This document shows, piece after piece, positions 22,010 through 31,834 of a stretch of 64,000 bases of DNA. Numbering within the stretch: the stretch's first letter is position 1; each line of letters starts with the position of its first letter. A program made the position numbers and the translations under genes. The notes under the pieces are model-generated. The model saw nothing but the letters and a program-made list of their open reading frames with translations, made no database searches and was not told the DNA's origin. The DNA comes from Agarophyton chilense (Eukaryota > Rhodophyta > Florideophyceae > Gracilariales > Gracilariaceae): contig JARGXX010000016.1 of assembly GCA_030374765.1 (NCBI GenBank), positions 1,054,001 through 1,118,000 on the forward strand. The letters are read 5' to 3'.

Positions 22010-22951
22010 ATGTCCGAGGCCATGTCCACCGATTCCTCGGCCTCCATTGACTCAGATTCACTCACTTTGTACGACTTATTGTTACCAGGCACACACGATT
22101 CCGCTGCCTACGTCATTCGCCCAGACCTAGCATCGCGTTCTACAGCATTGCCTCTTCGCGTGCGTGCCATACGCACCTATCTTTCTACGGTACAAGCTGA
22201 TTTCGCCCTCACGCAGAAGCTCACAGTTTACCATCAACTTCAAGCTGGGGCAAGATTCCTTGACATACGAGTCTCGAAGCGCCCCCCCGCTTCGGATGAT
22301 GGCCAGTTTTGGACCGTACATGGTATGGTATTGTGTGTTCCTCTCGTGGACATTTTACGACAGATTAACTGCTTTCATCAACACACCGACTCGGCGCACA
22401 CCGTTATCATAGTTTTTCGCGCTCAGTTTCTGCATCCTTCCGAGGAGATCCAATTAGCACACTTTGTACGCCACACTCTGAAACACACCATTTTTGACGG
22501 TTGTGAAGCGCAACTCCGAAAAGTTCCGTTCTCTGAATTACCCCCTAATGTTATCGCTGGTCTATGTGGGATGCCATTATCCGTAGAATGGGGCCGCGAT
22601 GCCTGGATCGACACCTACTCCTGTGATCGAAAGATATCCTTTCTTCAATCCGTTTTGCAAGCCTACAAATCACGTTTCTGTCGAAACGACCTGTTTGTAT
22701 TAGGTTGGACCGTAACCCCTTCTGTATGGGATGTCACTATACGAGTCTTATCTCTGGGCTATTTCAGACCATCTGTCAAGTCAGAAGCTGCAAACATGAA
22801 CGCCCGATTCGATGAGTTTATGAACGCCAACTCGCTAGCGCTACGGCAACGTTGTAATGTAATCTTCTTTGACTGCTTTTCAAGAAAGCTGGGCACAATG
22901 GTCAACTCACTCAACTCTTTATCACAAAGCTCGTATCCTTGGCATTCATGA
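22010..22951 (+). CDS. PI-PLC X-domain-containing protein
   Basis: 313 residues from the first ATG (an earlier in-frame GTG at 21983 is not a credible start). One X-type phosphatidylinositol phospholipase C domain, without a Y domain, so it is of the bacterial/PLCXD kind. First catalytic His in LPGTHDSAAY (residue ~29), the GARFLDIRV strand (~80-88), and second catalytic His in WTVHGM (~104). The strand NVIFFDCFS is near the C-terminus. No signal peptide or membrane span was seen. The family hydrolyses phosphatidylinositol or GPI-type lipids; the substrate here is unknown. It converges on NAT10. Confidence 0.85.
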   Translation: MSEAMSTDSSASIDSDSLTLYDLLLPGTHDSAAYVIRPDLASRSTALPLRVRAIRTYLSTVQADFALTQKLTVYHQLQAGARFLDIRVSKRPPASDDGQFWTVHGMVLCVPLVDILRQINCFHQHTDSAHTVIIVFRAQFLHPSEEIQLAHFVRHTLKHTIFDGCEAQLRKVPFSELPPNVIAGLCGMPLSVEWGRDAWIDTYSCDRKISFLQSVLQAYKSRFCRNDLFVLGWTVTPSVWDVTIRVLSLGYFRPSVKSEAANMNARFDEFMNANSLALRQRCNVIFFDCFSRKLGTMVNSLNSLSQSSYPWHS

Positions 22952-23730
22952 CACATGGTTAACATTTTTCACCGAAACCCCTTTGTTAAACATTTGTCAT
23001 TCAGCTGTGTCATGTGCAAAGTGTTCCCATGGTTCGATGAGTAAGAATTTCAATGGCGTGAGAAAGTTACAAGAACTAATGGCTCTCCTACTGGGATTAT
23101 CACTTCAGCACCGGATATAACGCCAATTGCCGATAACTTTCGATACCACATTTGTTAAATCGCTCACATGGAGTACACAGTCCGAATCTGTGATGGACAT
23201 TGGTCCTGCCTCGGGTCTCTTTCTCTGTTTGGACAAATTGTTCGATGGTAAGGCCATCGCTCATAGAAGGTGGCCCACAGCCAGTTCAACACCCCACAAA
23301 GTCATTTGTTCCTAACGTCGGAAAACGTGTTGAACACATTGGGCCTGTGGGTCGCAACCCATTCATTCAAGGGCCAAGTCAGTTGATTCAGAAACGATGC
23401 GAATCTCGGATTTGCTGCTGGAATATAAATTACATGGGCCTCAGATACGTGCCGTAGCGTGCGATACAAGTTATCTTTCGTACTAAGAAAAATCTTGAAA
23501 CCCGCTTTGATATTCGATCGCGGCTTTTTTTGTGGCCCGGGTGTCGCACGAACCGAAACGCTGTATCTCACAGATACAGCTTCATGTGCAAACACTTGTT
23601 TTATCGATGATCGTCGTACTTTATCAAAATAACTGACTTAAGGAAATAGTTTTGGTCACTACTGTTCTAGGGTGGTTGATCACATTCTTCTTGTAGTAAA
23701 GTCAACAGCTAGGTCGTAGCTGGTGGATAA
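22952..23730. other. Convergent intergenic region, PLC-X / NAT10
   Basis: About 780 bp between two 3' ends. No coding evidence. It holds a perfect hairpin at 23560-23580 whose arm repeats the outer sequence of the larger palindrome at 30981-31029. Confidence 0.55.
23560..23580. other. Perfect hairpin GCTGTATCT-CAC-AGATACAGC
   Basis: 9-bp arms and a 3-base loop, in a convergent intergenic region. The string CTGTATCTCA is also the outer part of the 49-bp palindrome downstream of the TauD-like gene. Confidence 0.8.
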
Positions 23731-26700
23731 TCACTGTCTTCGTCTTTTCTTCCTGGTAGAGCCATTGCCGGCCAAAGTCTTAAGCATCTGTTCCGCTGCT
23801 TCTCCTTTCCTCTTGGTAGTTTTGATGCTCACTGTGCCACGGTCTCCAGAATTGTTGTTCCCGAGCACTTCTGCCCAATCTGCATCACTTCCCTCAATTT
23901 TATATTTCTCCATGGTTTTCGGGATGCCTTCTGCTTTTTTCTTCTTCACAATTTCCTCCTCGAGTTCCTCATCTACACTCTTTTGTAACCTTGTCTTCGG
24001 CAGAATGGTTGCAGCGACCTTTTCAGCATCGCTTGGCCCTATTTCTTCGGCAACTCGATTCTCTTCTAGTTGTCGGATATGGGTTGACATCTTCCGCACC
24101 ACCTTATTGAATAAAGCCAAGATTTGGGAACTTTGAATCTTCAGTTCTTCTTCGAGTTGATCAATCGACTTGCGCTGTAGGCCTATTGCAACTAGGATTG
24201 CGCACTGTGCCGCAGACAGTTTAAAAGACTCACTCGACCCAAACCCTCCCATCACATACATTTCGGCCAAGCGCGGGACCATATCTACAACAATATGATG
24301 ATCGACCAAATTCCGTGCATATGACTCTAGCCTACGACGATCGTATGGGGTAAAGAGAGATTCGAATTCAGAAACATTCTTTGCAGCTCGTTCTTCATCC
24401 GCAGTATCCCAGAATCCATGTCCGACGCCCAGAATTGTCATGGCCAGACCACCCGGCATATTTCTGAAATCATATCCTAACAAGTACACGAACCGTCGTC
24501 GAAAGTCTCGGTGAAATGTAGGAAGCCAGTGATCCGAACTGTTATCACTCCCAGATACCTTGTTCGTTGCCATGATACAAGTGTGTTCTCCAGTCAAGTC
24601 ATTGGTTGTTGATCGGATGTACAAAGGGAGAAAGCTAAGATTACTCCAAAAATTATAAAGCGGATGAGTGAGACCAAATGATACTCCAATATAGTCCAAC
24701 CTTTCTGCAGGCCGTTCAGTGAGTCGAAGCAGCAAAGGAGGTATATTTGTCCGGGGACCTACTGTTTCATTCAGAAGATTATCTTCTTCATTGACCTTCT
24801 TGTTGCGGTTTTCATTGTTGTCTTCCTGTTTGGCCTTACCCTCGTCGTTTTCTAAAGAGACGTGGCTCCCAGAATAATATTCGATGAGAAGCTGGATTGC
24901 CCGAGTTCCGTACCCCATTCGCTGGACATCGGGGTGAGTCGCTATTCTGACAATACGAGCCCCAGAAAGAGTGGCAAAGTCAGGCTCTTGATACTGCTGG
25001 CTTATCGTCCACGGAATCAGATCGCCAGCAGCGCGATAACCTCGAGAAAGATTACTCTTTGAGCTTTTCAATGAAATCCGACCTTCAAGACAAACTTGAA
25101 TAGCACACAGAACATCAGGAAGCTTTTCAGTGTCGGACCTGGTTGGGGCCAAGAGAACAAAAAGTGCATGAGCTGGTGCATCGGATAGCATTTGTAAGTC
25201 ATTTGGAGAGTTTTTGTAGTGTGATGACACAAACAAGGCCATTATCCTGTGCAGGAAAGCTTCGGACGCCTGATGGCGAGAAAATAACGCATCTCTTTCT
25301 ATATAGTATAGTTCACATTCTTCAGGATGTGGGGCGCCCGCTGTTAGTACCTGACGAGCACCCCCTGCCTCGAGACAGAGCAAATCATATAACCAGGCTT
25401 CAATCGGATCCTTCTCCCCGTATCGGATTGGTGTTTCCATTTGCACCTCGCGAAAAACTCTTCCGGCTCCAGTTTTCGATGCGATTGCGGAAACTTCTCT
25501 ATCTCGTTTTCTGTTCAAATATCCGTCGACGATGTTTCCTTTGATGTTGTTCCCAGAATTACTGCCCTCTCGCAGCTTTTTTATGAGCTTCAAAGATAAA
25601 CTACGACCTGTACCTTCGTACCCAGTCACGGTACTGCACATGAACACCACATATGGCCCTAGCATAGCTTCCACAAGCGGTAATGGTATGGCAGCAGCCT
25701 CGTCGATTACTAGAAGTTCAGCTTGGGATAAAGACTGTGGGGCCTTTCTAGGATCGACATATTGTACGGTCTGTCTATGACTTCGGAAAATATTCACTCG
25801 CACAATGGACTTGTTGAGCATAGGCTCAGTGCTCCGTATACATTCGTAGTCAATGTGTTCTTCATATCCCAAGGCATGAAAGCCAGTTAAAACGAAGTCG
25901 AAAAATGTTCGCAGGTTCTCGGGAGATGGTGCAGTCACGAAAACATTAGAATACTCATGAGCAACAGCGGCAGCTACAGCTAAACCTAGGGCGGCAGATT
26001 TTCCTCGTCCTCGGGACGCAGTCAGCGCGACCGTGCTGCGTAACGCTTTGTCTGAAAGTGCTTCTTCAAATCTCAAAAGTGCTTTAGCCTGGTCAATAGT
26101 CTTCGATTTTTCAATCAAAACCCCGATAGGAGGAGTATCTGCAAGCGACTCTTTCAGTTCTTTGAGTTCGGAAGCACTCGTAGTATCCTTTGCCGGTTGA
26201 GCTGAGGCAACTTCCCCAGTTTGCCCGGATAGCGAGCGTACGTGAGATGAAATGGGAAGCACATTAAGTTCATCATCGGCTACAATTGCGGCAGGGCAAT
26301 CGGAGAGGGATAAAATGAAACGTTCATTGAAACGACCCACAACATTCTTGTGTGCTTCAGTGCGAAGACGAGAATGGACGTCCATTGTCAAACTGTACAG
26401 CTGCTTTAGAGATGACATCCTGTGAATAAGCAGAACTATTAGGCCCCCTCCTTGCACAGTTTCGAGAGTTCTGGCTAGAAGATTGGGAGTCAGCGCCTCA
26501 AAATCCTGAAGGACACACATGCCGAAAGTATTCCCCAGAATCTTGTGGGATTCATTGTAGTACGCAAATCGAATAGCTGTCGATGATATAAAAAGTTCGA
26601 ATGGGTCGTCCTTGTTCGGGTCAACAAGTCCCTGCTTGATTCTTTTCTTGATTATCTTCATACGCTTCTTTCTATTGGAACTAAAGCCAAGTTCCTTCTT

Positions 26701-26874
26701 ATACATCCAAAGAACCGGTGGCCGAGCTTGTAATGACATTTTAGAAAGCATATAATGTAAAGTCACTACTTGGTCGCGACCCTTGTCTCCTACGAGCACG
26801 ATAAGAGCACGATGATTTTTGGCAACAGCATCTTGCAATGTTTGTCGTATACGGGAATCGACCTTCTTCTTCAT
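23731..26874 (-). CDS. NAT10: RNA cytidine acetyltransferase (NAT10/Kre33/TmcA family)
   Basis: 1047 residues, matching the eukaryotic family length (human 1025), intronless from an ATG. ATP-dependent acetylation of cytidine (ac4C) in 18S rRNA and some tRNAs, mainly in the nucleolus. Domains: N-terminal TmcA_N/DUF1726 (~1-200); RNA-helicase-like ATPase with Walker A TASRGRGKSAA (~285-294) and Walker B LLVIDEAAAIPL (~387-397); GNAT acetyltransferase with IATHPDVQRMGYGTRAIQLL (~644-663) holding the acetyl-CoA loop; tRNA/RNA-binding C-terminal region. It ends in a lysine/arginine cluster (RKKRRRQ), a likely nuclear signal. A polar insert (~677-700, NNENRNKK) interrupts the GNAT part. It diverges from the SufE-MnmA gene. 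Confidence 0.95.
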   Translation of the reverse strand: MKKKVDSRIRQTLQDAVAKNHRALIVLVGDKGRDQVVTLHYMLSKMSLQARPPVLWMYKKELGFSSNRKKRMKIIKKRIKQGLVDPNKDDPFELFISSTAIRFAYYNESHKILGNTFGMCVLQDFEALTPNLLARTLETVQGGGLIVLLIHRMSSLKQLYSLTMDVHSRLRTEAHKNVVGRFNERFILSLSDCPAAIVADDELNVLPISSHVRSLSGQTGEVASAQPAKDTTSASELKELKESLADTPPIGVLIEKSKTIDQAKALLRFEEALSDKALRSTVALTASRGRGKSAALGLAVAAAVAHEYSNVFVTAPSPENLRTFFDFVLTGFHALGYEEHIDYECIRSTEPMLNKSIVRVNIFRSHRQTVQYVDPRKAPQSLSQAELLVIDEAAAIPLPLVEAMLGPYVVFMCSTVTGYEGTGRSLSLKLIKKLREGSNSGNNIKGNIVDGYLNRKRDREVSAIASKTGAGRVFREVQMETPIRYGEKDPIEAWLYDLLCLEAGGARQVLTAGAPHPEECELYYIERDALFSRHQASEAFLHRIMALFVSSHYKNSPNDLQMLSDAPAHALFVLLAPTRSDTEKLPDVLCAIQVCLEGRISLKSSKSNLSRGYRAAGDLIPWTISQQYQEPDFATLSGARIVRIATHPDVQRMGYGTRAIQLLIEYYSGSHVSLENDEGKAKQEDNNENRNKKVNEEDNLLNETVGPRTNIPPLLLRLTERPAERLDYIGVSFGLTHPLYNFWSNLSFLPLYIRSTTNDLTGEHTCIMATNKVSGSDNSSDHWLPTFHRDFRRRFVYLLGYDFRNMPGGLAMTILGVGHGFWDTADEERAAKNVSEFESLFTPYDRRRLESYARNLVDHHIVVDMVPRLAEMYVMGGFGSSESFKLSAAQCAILVAIGLQRKSIDQLEEELKIQSSQILALFNKVVRKMSTHIRQLEENRVAEEIGPSDAEKVAATILPKTRLQKSVDEELEEEIVKKKKAEGIPKTMEKYKIEGSDADWAEVLGNNNSGDRGTVSIKTTKRKGEAAEQMLKTLAGNGSTRKKRRRQ

Positions 26875-27344
26875 CCTTCTTTATAACGTAACGGCGCAGC
26901 TTGTATTTGTCGAAAGCCAGTGTAGGCCCTGAAAAATTATGATTCACCGGTAACGGTTCTACGGAAACGGAATAGAGTATCCACGACCAATGTGCCTGTT
27001 GGAGATGCTCGGTTTTGAACAGATCCCATTCTGTATATCTTGCGACGTGCTGCTGTCGGCGACGTATTCGCCGCCGTGACAGGCCAAGCAAGCTTTTTTT
27101 GGTATAATTTTTGCACTTGCGCTTTTACAGTAAAAGCGCATAGAGAACACATTTGGCTCTATCCACCCCATAAACCAGGTCAATAGCATTGCAATGCACC
27201 ATATCTCAAAGCTTTTTTTGTTGAACAGGGAGCTTTTCCTCAAGTCTTGACTATGACCATGTGCATAGCCCGCGTTTTCTCTTTCAAAGAACTGCTTCAG
27301 CGACTCAATCACGCTCTTCAAGGCGAGGAGTGACAAGCCCAACC
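26875..27344. promoter_or_regulatory. Divergent promoter region, NAT10 / SufE-MnmA
   Basis: 470 bp between two divergent start codons. It contains a GTATAATTTTTG stretch near 27101-27114 and a perfect hairpin GCGCTTTTA-CAG-TAAAAGCGC at 27119-27139. Both genes act in RNA modification. Joint control is only an inference. Confidence 0.5.
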
Positions 27345-29153
27345 ATGAAGTTGCCTAAGCGAAGACGGGGCTCGCGGATTCTGGGTTTTATTCCAGGTTT
27401 GGTTCCACCTTCATCTCAGACCCGCACCGCTCCTAGAATCAGTCACCAATTCAAGCGAACGAAGAATGAAATAGTCAGTTCTCGAACCAGCCATGTAAAA
27501 TTGGTTTGCGTTCTTCCACAGCGACTGGAGACTTTGATTACCGATATAGGACAACAGCCAAACGCTACATCTCGATATATGAAACTGGTCGAGCTCGGTG
27601 ACCATATGATTTCCATTCCCGAAGAAAGTCTTACGGCTTCTACCAGGGTTTCTGGATGTTTTTCAATAACTCACATCAGTGTGCATCTCTGTGCTCATGG
27701 TACCGTAAGCTTACGAGGATATTCAGATGCCCGTATTTCACGCGGGCTGGTTGCTTTACTTGCGCTCGGACTCGATGGATGTTTTATTGAAGATATACTC
27801 AAACTAGATTTAAATGAGGTGCTGCGCAGGGCTGTTCTACCCGAAGGCATTGGTCCATCTCGGATTAATGGTCTCGCCAACATTTTCCGAGAAATTCAGA
27901 GACAGGTTCGTGTTCTTAGGAATAGGCTTCCCAGTGCGCAGAACAACGATGAACACGTTTTGACCGGCAGGTGGAGCGAACGGCAAGGAGAGGATGTTGC
28001 CGTCTTGCTTTCTGGTGGCGTAGACAGTTCAGTAGCAATGCGTCTTGCTCTTGAAAATGGAGCTAGAGTTCATCCCTTTTACCTAAAGATATGGCTTGAC
28101 GATGAATTAGCACACATGGGAGAATGTCCATGGGAGGAAGATATAGAGTATGCGAACGATGTTTGCAAACAAGTTGGCGTAAAATTGCACGACGTTCCAT
28201 TCCAGCGAGCATACTGGGACGAAGTTGTATCGTATACAGTTCAAGAAGCTCAAAAAGGACGTACCCCGAACCCGGACATATTGTGCAATTCTAGGATAAA
28301 GTTTGGTGCATTCTATGATAAGATTGGAAAGCACTATGAAAGAATTGTAACAGGCCACTACGCTCAAACCACAAAAGACGAGTCTGGGAGAGTGGAGCTA
28401 AGACTGTCACGGGATGAGTTAAAAGACCAGACATACTTCCTAGCCCATTTAAGACAAGACCAGCTTGCCACAGCTTCTTTTCCAGTTGGAAAATATAAAA
28501 AGGGTGAAATCCGAAAGCTTGCTGAAGTCTACAATCTTCCAAACAAAGCTCGTCGAGATTCGCAGGGGATATGTTTTCTGGGAAAATTGAAATTCAACGA
28601 CTTCCTTGATCATCACCTTGGTCAAAGGAAAGGATCACTTGTCGAATTTGAAACCGGTCAAGAACTCGGTTATCACAATGGCTATTGGTTCTTTACTCTG
28701 GGTCAGAGGAGGGGAGTTGGATTGTCCGGCGGGCCTTGGTACGTTGTAGCCAAGGATGTACCACAAAACATTGTATATGTAAGCAAGGACTACAACAGTG
28801 TATCGAAAGAACGGAAACGTTTTGATTTTGACTCGGTTCTCTGGATTTCCGGGCAATGGCCGAAACAACTACGAGATCCAGGTGACACGTTGCGAGTGAG
28901 AGTGAAGACTAGACATGGACCTCGATTTCATGACGCTATGCTGACGAGGTTGGATGATGATGACAAGGGCCGAGTCGAACTAGACTCGAGGGATAAAGGA
29001 CTTGCTCCTGGTCAATTTTCAGCATTTTATGACTACGAAGGAAGATGCCTTGGTTCGGGCGTAATTAAGTCTGATGTTTCCTTGTCCGACGCACCTGCTG
29101 AAGTAAGGAGCCTTCGCTTGCTTTCAAAGAAGCTCCAAGCACATTTTCTGTGA
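27345..29153 (+). CDS. mnmA: SufE-MnmA fusion: organellar tRNA 2-thiouridylase
   Basis: 602 residues from the first in-frame ATG (the codon at 27261 is GTG). MnmA adds sulfur to C2 of U34 in tRNA Lys/Glu/Gln. Residues 1-~52 are basic, Ser/Arg-rich and likely an organelle presequence. Residues ~57-192 are a SufE domain: sulfur-accepting Cys105 in RVSGCFSITHISV, then YSDARISRGLVALL and the closing GPSRINGLANIFREI, in line with E. coli SufE. Residues ~215-600 are MnmA: PP-loop SGGVDSSV (~223), nucleophile Cys314 in TPNPDILCNSRIKF, persulfide Cys410 in DSQGICF, and GLSGGPWYV. All three sulfur-handling cysteines are present. The fusion suggests sulfur passes from a SufS-type desulfurase to the SufE domain and on to MnmA within one chain. 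Confidence 0.93.
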   Translation: MKLPKRRRGSRILGFIPGLVPPSSQTRTAPRISHQFKRTKNEIVSSRTSHVKLVCVLPQRLETLITDIGQQPNATSRYMKLVELGDHMISIPEESLTASTRVSGCFSITHISVHLCAHGTVSLRGYSDARISRGLVALLALGLDGCFIEDILKLDLNEVLRRAVLPEGIGPSRINGLANIFREIQRQVRVLRNRLPSAQNNDEHVLTGRWSERQGEDVAVLLSGGVDSSVAMRLALENGARVHPFYLKIWLDDELAHMGECPWEEDIEYANDVCKQVGVKLHDVPFQRAYWDEVVSYTVQEAQKGRTPNPDILCNSRIKFGAFYDKIGKHYERIVTGHYAQTTKDESGRVELRLSRDELKDQTYFLAHLRQDQLATASFPVGKYKKGEIRKLAEVYNLPNKARRDSQGICFLGKLKFNDFLDHHLGQRKGSLVEFETGQELGYHNGYWFFTLGQRRGVGLSGGPWYVVAKDVPQNIVYVSKDYNSVSKERKRFDFDSVLWISGQWPKQLRDPGDTLRVRVKTRHGPRFHDAMLTRLDDDDKGRVELDSRDKGLAPGQFSAFYDYEGRCLGSGVIKSDVSLSDAPAEVRSLRLLSKKLQAHFL

Positions 29154-29719
29154 GAGGCGAAGTCTATCTAGGTTGTTCTTCCACTAGCTTTACAGGAAAC
29201 TGGAAAAAATGGAGTTTGTGGATTCCACAGGATGGAACGCAGGAAAGGCAGGGTTGCTCCCATCCAACAGGGGGTCACGGGCGATACAGCACCCTTTGTT
29301 CTAGAAAATCACACACGCCCAATCAAGAATTCGAGATTGGTGGCTGGAGATGACTTCGTGTGCCCTCTGGCTGATTTCTTCTTAAAGCGCCAGGCTTTAA
29401 GCAAGCTGCGTTGGAAAGCCCCTCGACAGGGCAGGCTAGCTTTTGTTTTCTAAGTGAGTCTAAGTGATCAATCGTCCAACGAGCAAGCCATAGATATATT
29501 CCTATCTAATCTTTACAATAGCCACGTAAGTTGCGCCAAGGGTTCCACTTCGCTTTCCGGATTTGCCTCACAAGTCATCCGACATGCTTCATGACTATGT
29601 AATGGAATAAGGGTAAACACCACGCAAACACCAGACATATATCTGAAAAGCCGTGCTACTCTTTTACGGTCATTTCCATCTAGTGTACAATATACTCCTT
29701 AAACCTTGTCTTCTTCGTC
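29154..29719. other. Intergenic, SufE-MnmA / TauD-like
   Basis: About 570 bp between two plus-strand genes. No coding or RNA feature is supported. Confidence 0.5.
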
Positions 29720-30763
29720 ATGAAAGATACCACGGAGGCCTTCGAACATCCTGTGCTTGCTGAAGCGAAAGTCTACGACGGTAAACACTTTCCTCTTTTC
29801 GTCACTCCTCCCTTTTCTGCACCCGAGTTACGGACATCACCGGAAGCTGTGATCGATTATCTTCGGGAAAATCGCGAGCATGTCTTGAATCTGCTTCAAA
29901 GTCATGCAGTTCTATACTTTCGTGACTTTGCAGCGCAATGTTCTACTCCCGAAACGTTTGCAAAGATTGTAGAAGAAAGTCTGAGGTTACCAAACTTTCC
30001 TTATGAACTTGGGAATGCGGTTCGCTCGCCCGTAGTTGGGGATCGTGTATTCACTGCAAATGAATCACCACCGGAAAAACCAATACCATTTCATCACGAA
30101 CTCGCCCAAACTCCCAAGTACCCATCGAAATTATTATTCTACTGCGAACGCGCAGCGGACACTGGCGGTGAGACACCTGTGTTGCTTTCAAGAGCCGTGT
30201 GCAAGGATCTGCAAATGGAACATCCAGACTTTCTTCAGATGTTGGAGCAACACGGCGTGACGTACTCCCGTGTAATGACCCCCCACGACAGGCCACATTC
30301 TGCAATTGGGCGAGGTTGGCGACGCACCTTTGGCGTGCAGACTCGCATCGAGGCAGAAAGAGTCCTTTCAAATAGGGGCTATAGCTTTGAGTGGCTTGAA
30401 GACGGAGAAGATAGTCCATTAAGAGAAGTAAGTCCTGTTTTGCCAGCAGTCGTTGAGACTGAAAACGGAAAGAGCTTCTTCAACCAGATTGCTGCTGTAT
30501 GGGGGGGTTGGAAAGATGAATTTAACAAACCTGAAGATTGTATAAGAGCCGGAGATGGGTCAGTTCTTGACCGGTGCTGTATGGATGCACTTGTTGACAT
30601 CATGGGCAGACATCGCGTGGCCATACCGTGGAAAAGGGGCGATTTTATGTTAATTGATAACATACAAGCACAGCACAGTCGTGCTACCTTCACTGGAAGG
30701 CGTCGGGTTCTGGCATCTCTAGCTAGTGGCGGCTCAGTCTTAGTAGAGAACATTGGCATTTGA
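29720..30763 (+). CDS. TauD/TfdA-like Fe(II)/2-oxoglutarate dioxygenase
   Basis: 347 residues from an ATG. Clavaminate-synthase-like fold. Metal ligands of the facial triad: HxE in PFHHELAQTP (His125, Glu127) and the distal His319 in DNIQAQHSRATF. The 2-oxoglutarate-binding arginine is in TGRRRV (~327-329). The layout resembles the plant clavaminate synthase-like proteins of unknown substrate. No signal peptide, so probably cytosolic. The substrate cannot be told from sequence; similarity to taurine dioxygenase is at family level only. Confidence 0.88.
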   Translation: MKDTTEAFEHPVLAEAKVYDGKHFPLFVTPPFSAPELRTSPEAVIDYLRENREHVLNLLQSHAVLYFRDFAAQCSTPETFAKIVEESLRLPNFPYELGNAVRSPVVGDRVFTANESPPEKPIPFHHELAQTPKYPSKLLFYCERAADTGGETPVLLSRAVCKDLQMEHPDFLQMLEQHGVTYSRVMTPHDRPHSAIGRGWRRTFGVQTRIEAERVLSNRGYSFEWLEDGEDSPLREVSPVLPAVVETENGKSFFNQIAAVWGGWKDEFNKPEDCIRAGDGSVLDRCCMDALVDIMGRHRVAIPWKRGDFMLIDNIQAQHSRATFTGRRRVLASLASGGSVLVENIGI

Positions 30764-31834
30764 TTTTATTGGGCCATACAACTGTGGTGAGATGAGAGAA
30801 ATGATTTCCTTTGTAAAAGTTGAGATCAAATGTCTTTCATATAGGTTGCATTCTCTCTTGCCACTTTACGTCATAGAAAAACCAGAGCACACAATTGTCT
30901 ACGTTAAAAAAAACGTCAACTCCCCAAATGAAACGGCAAACACCGTACCCTATCATTTGACGACCCTCATCTACTAGAAACTGTATCTCAAGCCCCCAGG
31001 TGTAGTACACCTGGGGGCTTGAGATACAGATTCCGGTTCTTCTAAGCCGTTCACCAAGCAGCTGATCTTCATTGTCACCGAGGTTTTCAAAACATCACTT
31101 TCCGATGTATGAATAAATACTTGAAACGAGAGAATTGTTCTCATAGAATGAGCCTCATCAACGCAAATTGTTGATTTTATCTTTGAACCGCTCATCGCCC
31201 AGGAAATTTGCCGTGGTCTATCCTTCAAAAATATTGTGAAAAGGCGGCCTCGGAGGTCATTGCCGCGAAGTTGGAGCCAAAGCACAATACAGTATTCGGA
31301 GAATATCAAATCCTCTAAAATTAGAAAGGGAAACTTTCACAGCAAAGATTTGCATTGCAAAGAAAACAACTGTCGCAAAGTAGAAGAAACGCGTTTCATC
31401 TGACTGAGAGGGAATATGCAAGATGAGGGATCGGCTTCAAAATATCCCAACCGAGAACTGCCAAATGTGCGACTGACGCGAATTGGATGACGACAAAACG
31501 ATACAGCGGTTAGATTTACAACAGTATCGAGTTGATATCAGTATCGAGTCGTTTTTGTGACGTTGTTGAGTGCAGACGTGCACAGAAATGCAACAAGGAA
31601 CCAAGCTTCGTCTGAGTCCTTCATTTCGACGTGATCTCAACAGCTGTCGCGAGCATCGGGACAGCGATGGTAAGCATGTGCATTTACATGATGAAGTTTA
31701 AGGTTCTTGGAGTCACGAAGGTTTGGGTTGCTTGCTGTCAACCCATGAATCTGAATCAATCGATAAAACTATTGTGACCCACATCGGCTAAGAAATGTGA
31801 AATGTACGGAGAGTAATAATTTCAATCGCTGAGT
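30764..31834. other. Convergent intergenic region, TauD-like / GT14
   Basis: About 1.07 kb between two 3' ends. Apart from the 49-bp palindrome at 30981-31029 I see no gene or repeat. Confidence 0.55.
30981..31029. other. Perfect 49-bp palindrome
   Basis: 24-bp arms without mismatch around a single central G (31005). The left arm starts CTGTATCTCAAGCCCCCAGG. As RNA it would form a near-continuous stem. It lies 218 bp after the stop of the TauD-like gene, in a convergent intergenic region. Confidence 0.95.

Noticed and set aside
27261-27344. Longer N-terminus for SufE-MnmA starting at 27261
   Set aside because: The codon there is GTG; the first in-frame ATG is 27345, and nearby ATGs at 27253 and 27259 are in another frame.
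30981-31029. The palindrome as a bacterial-type terminator or a microRNA precursor
   Set aside because: No T-run follows it and it lies in a eukaryotic context. A microRNA needs mismatches and expression evidence that sequence alone cannot give.
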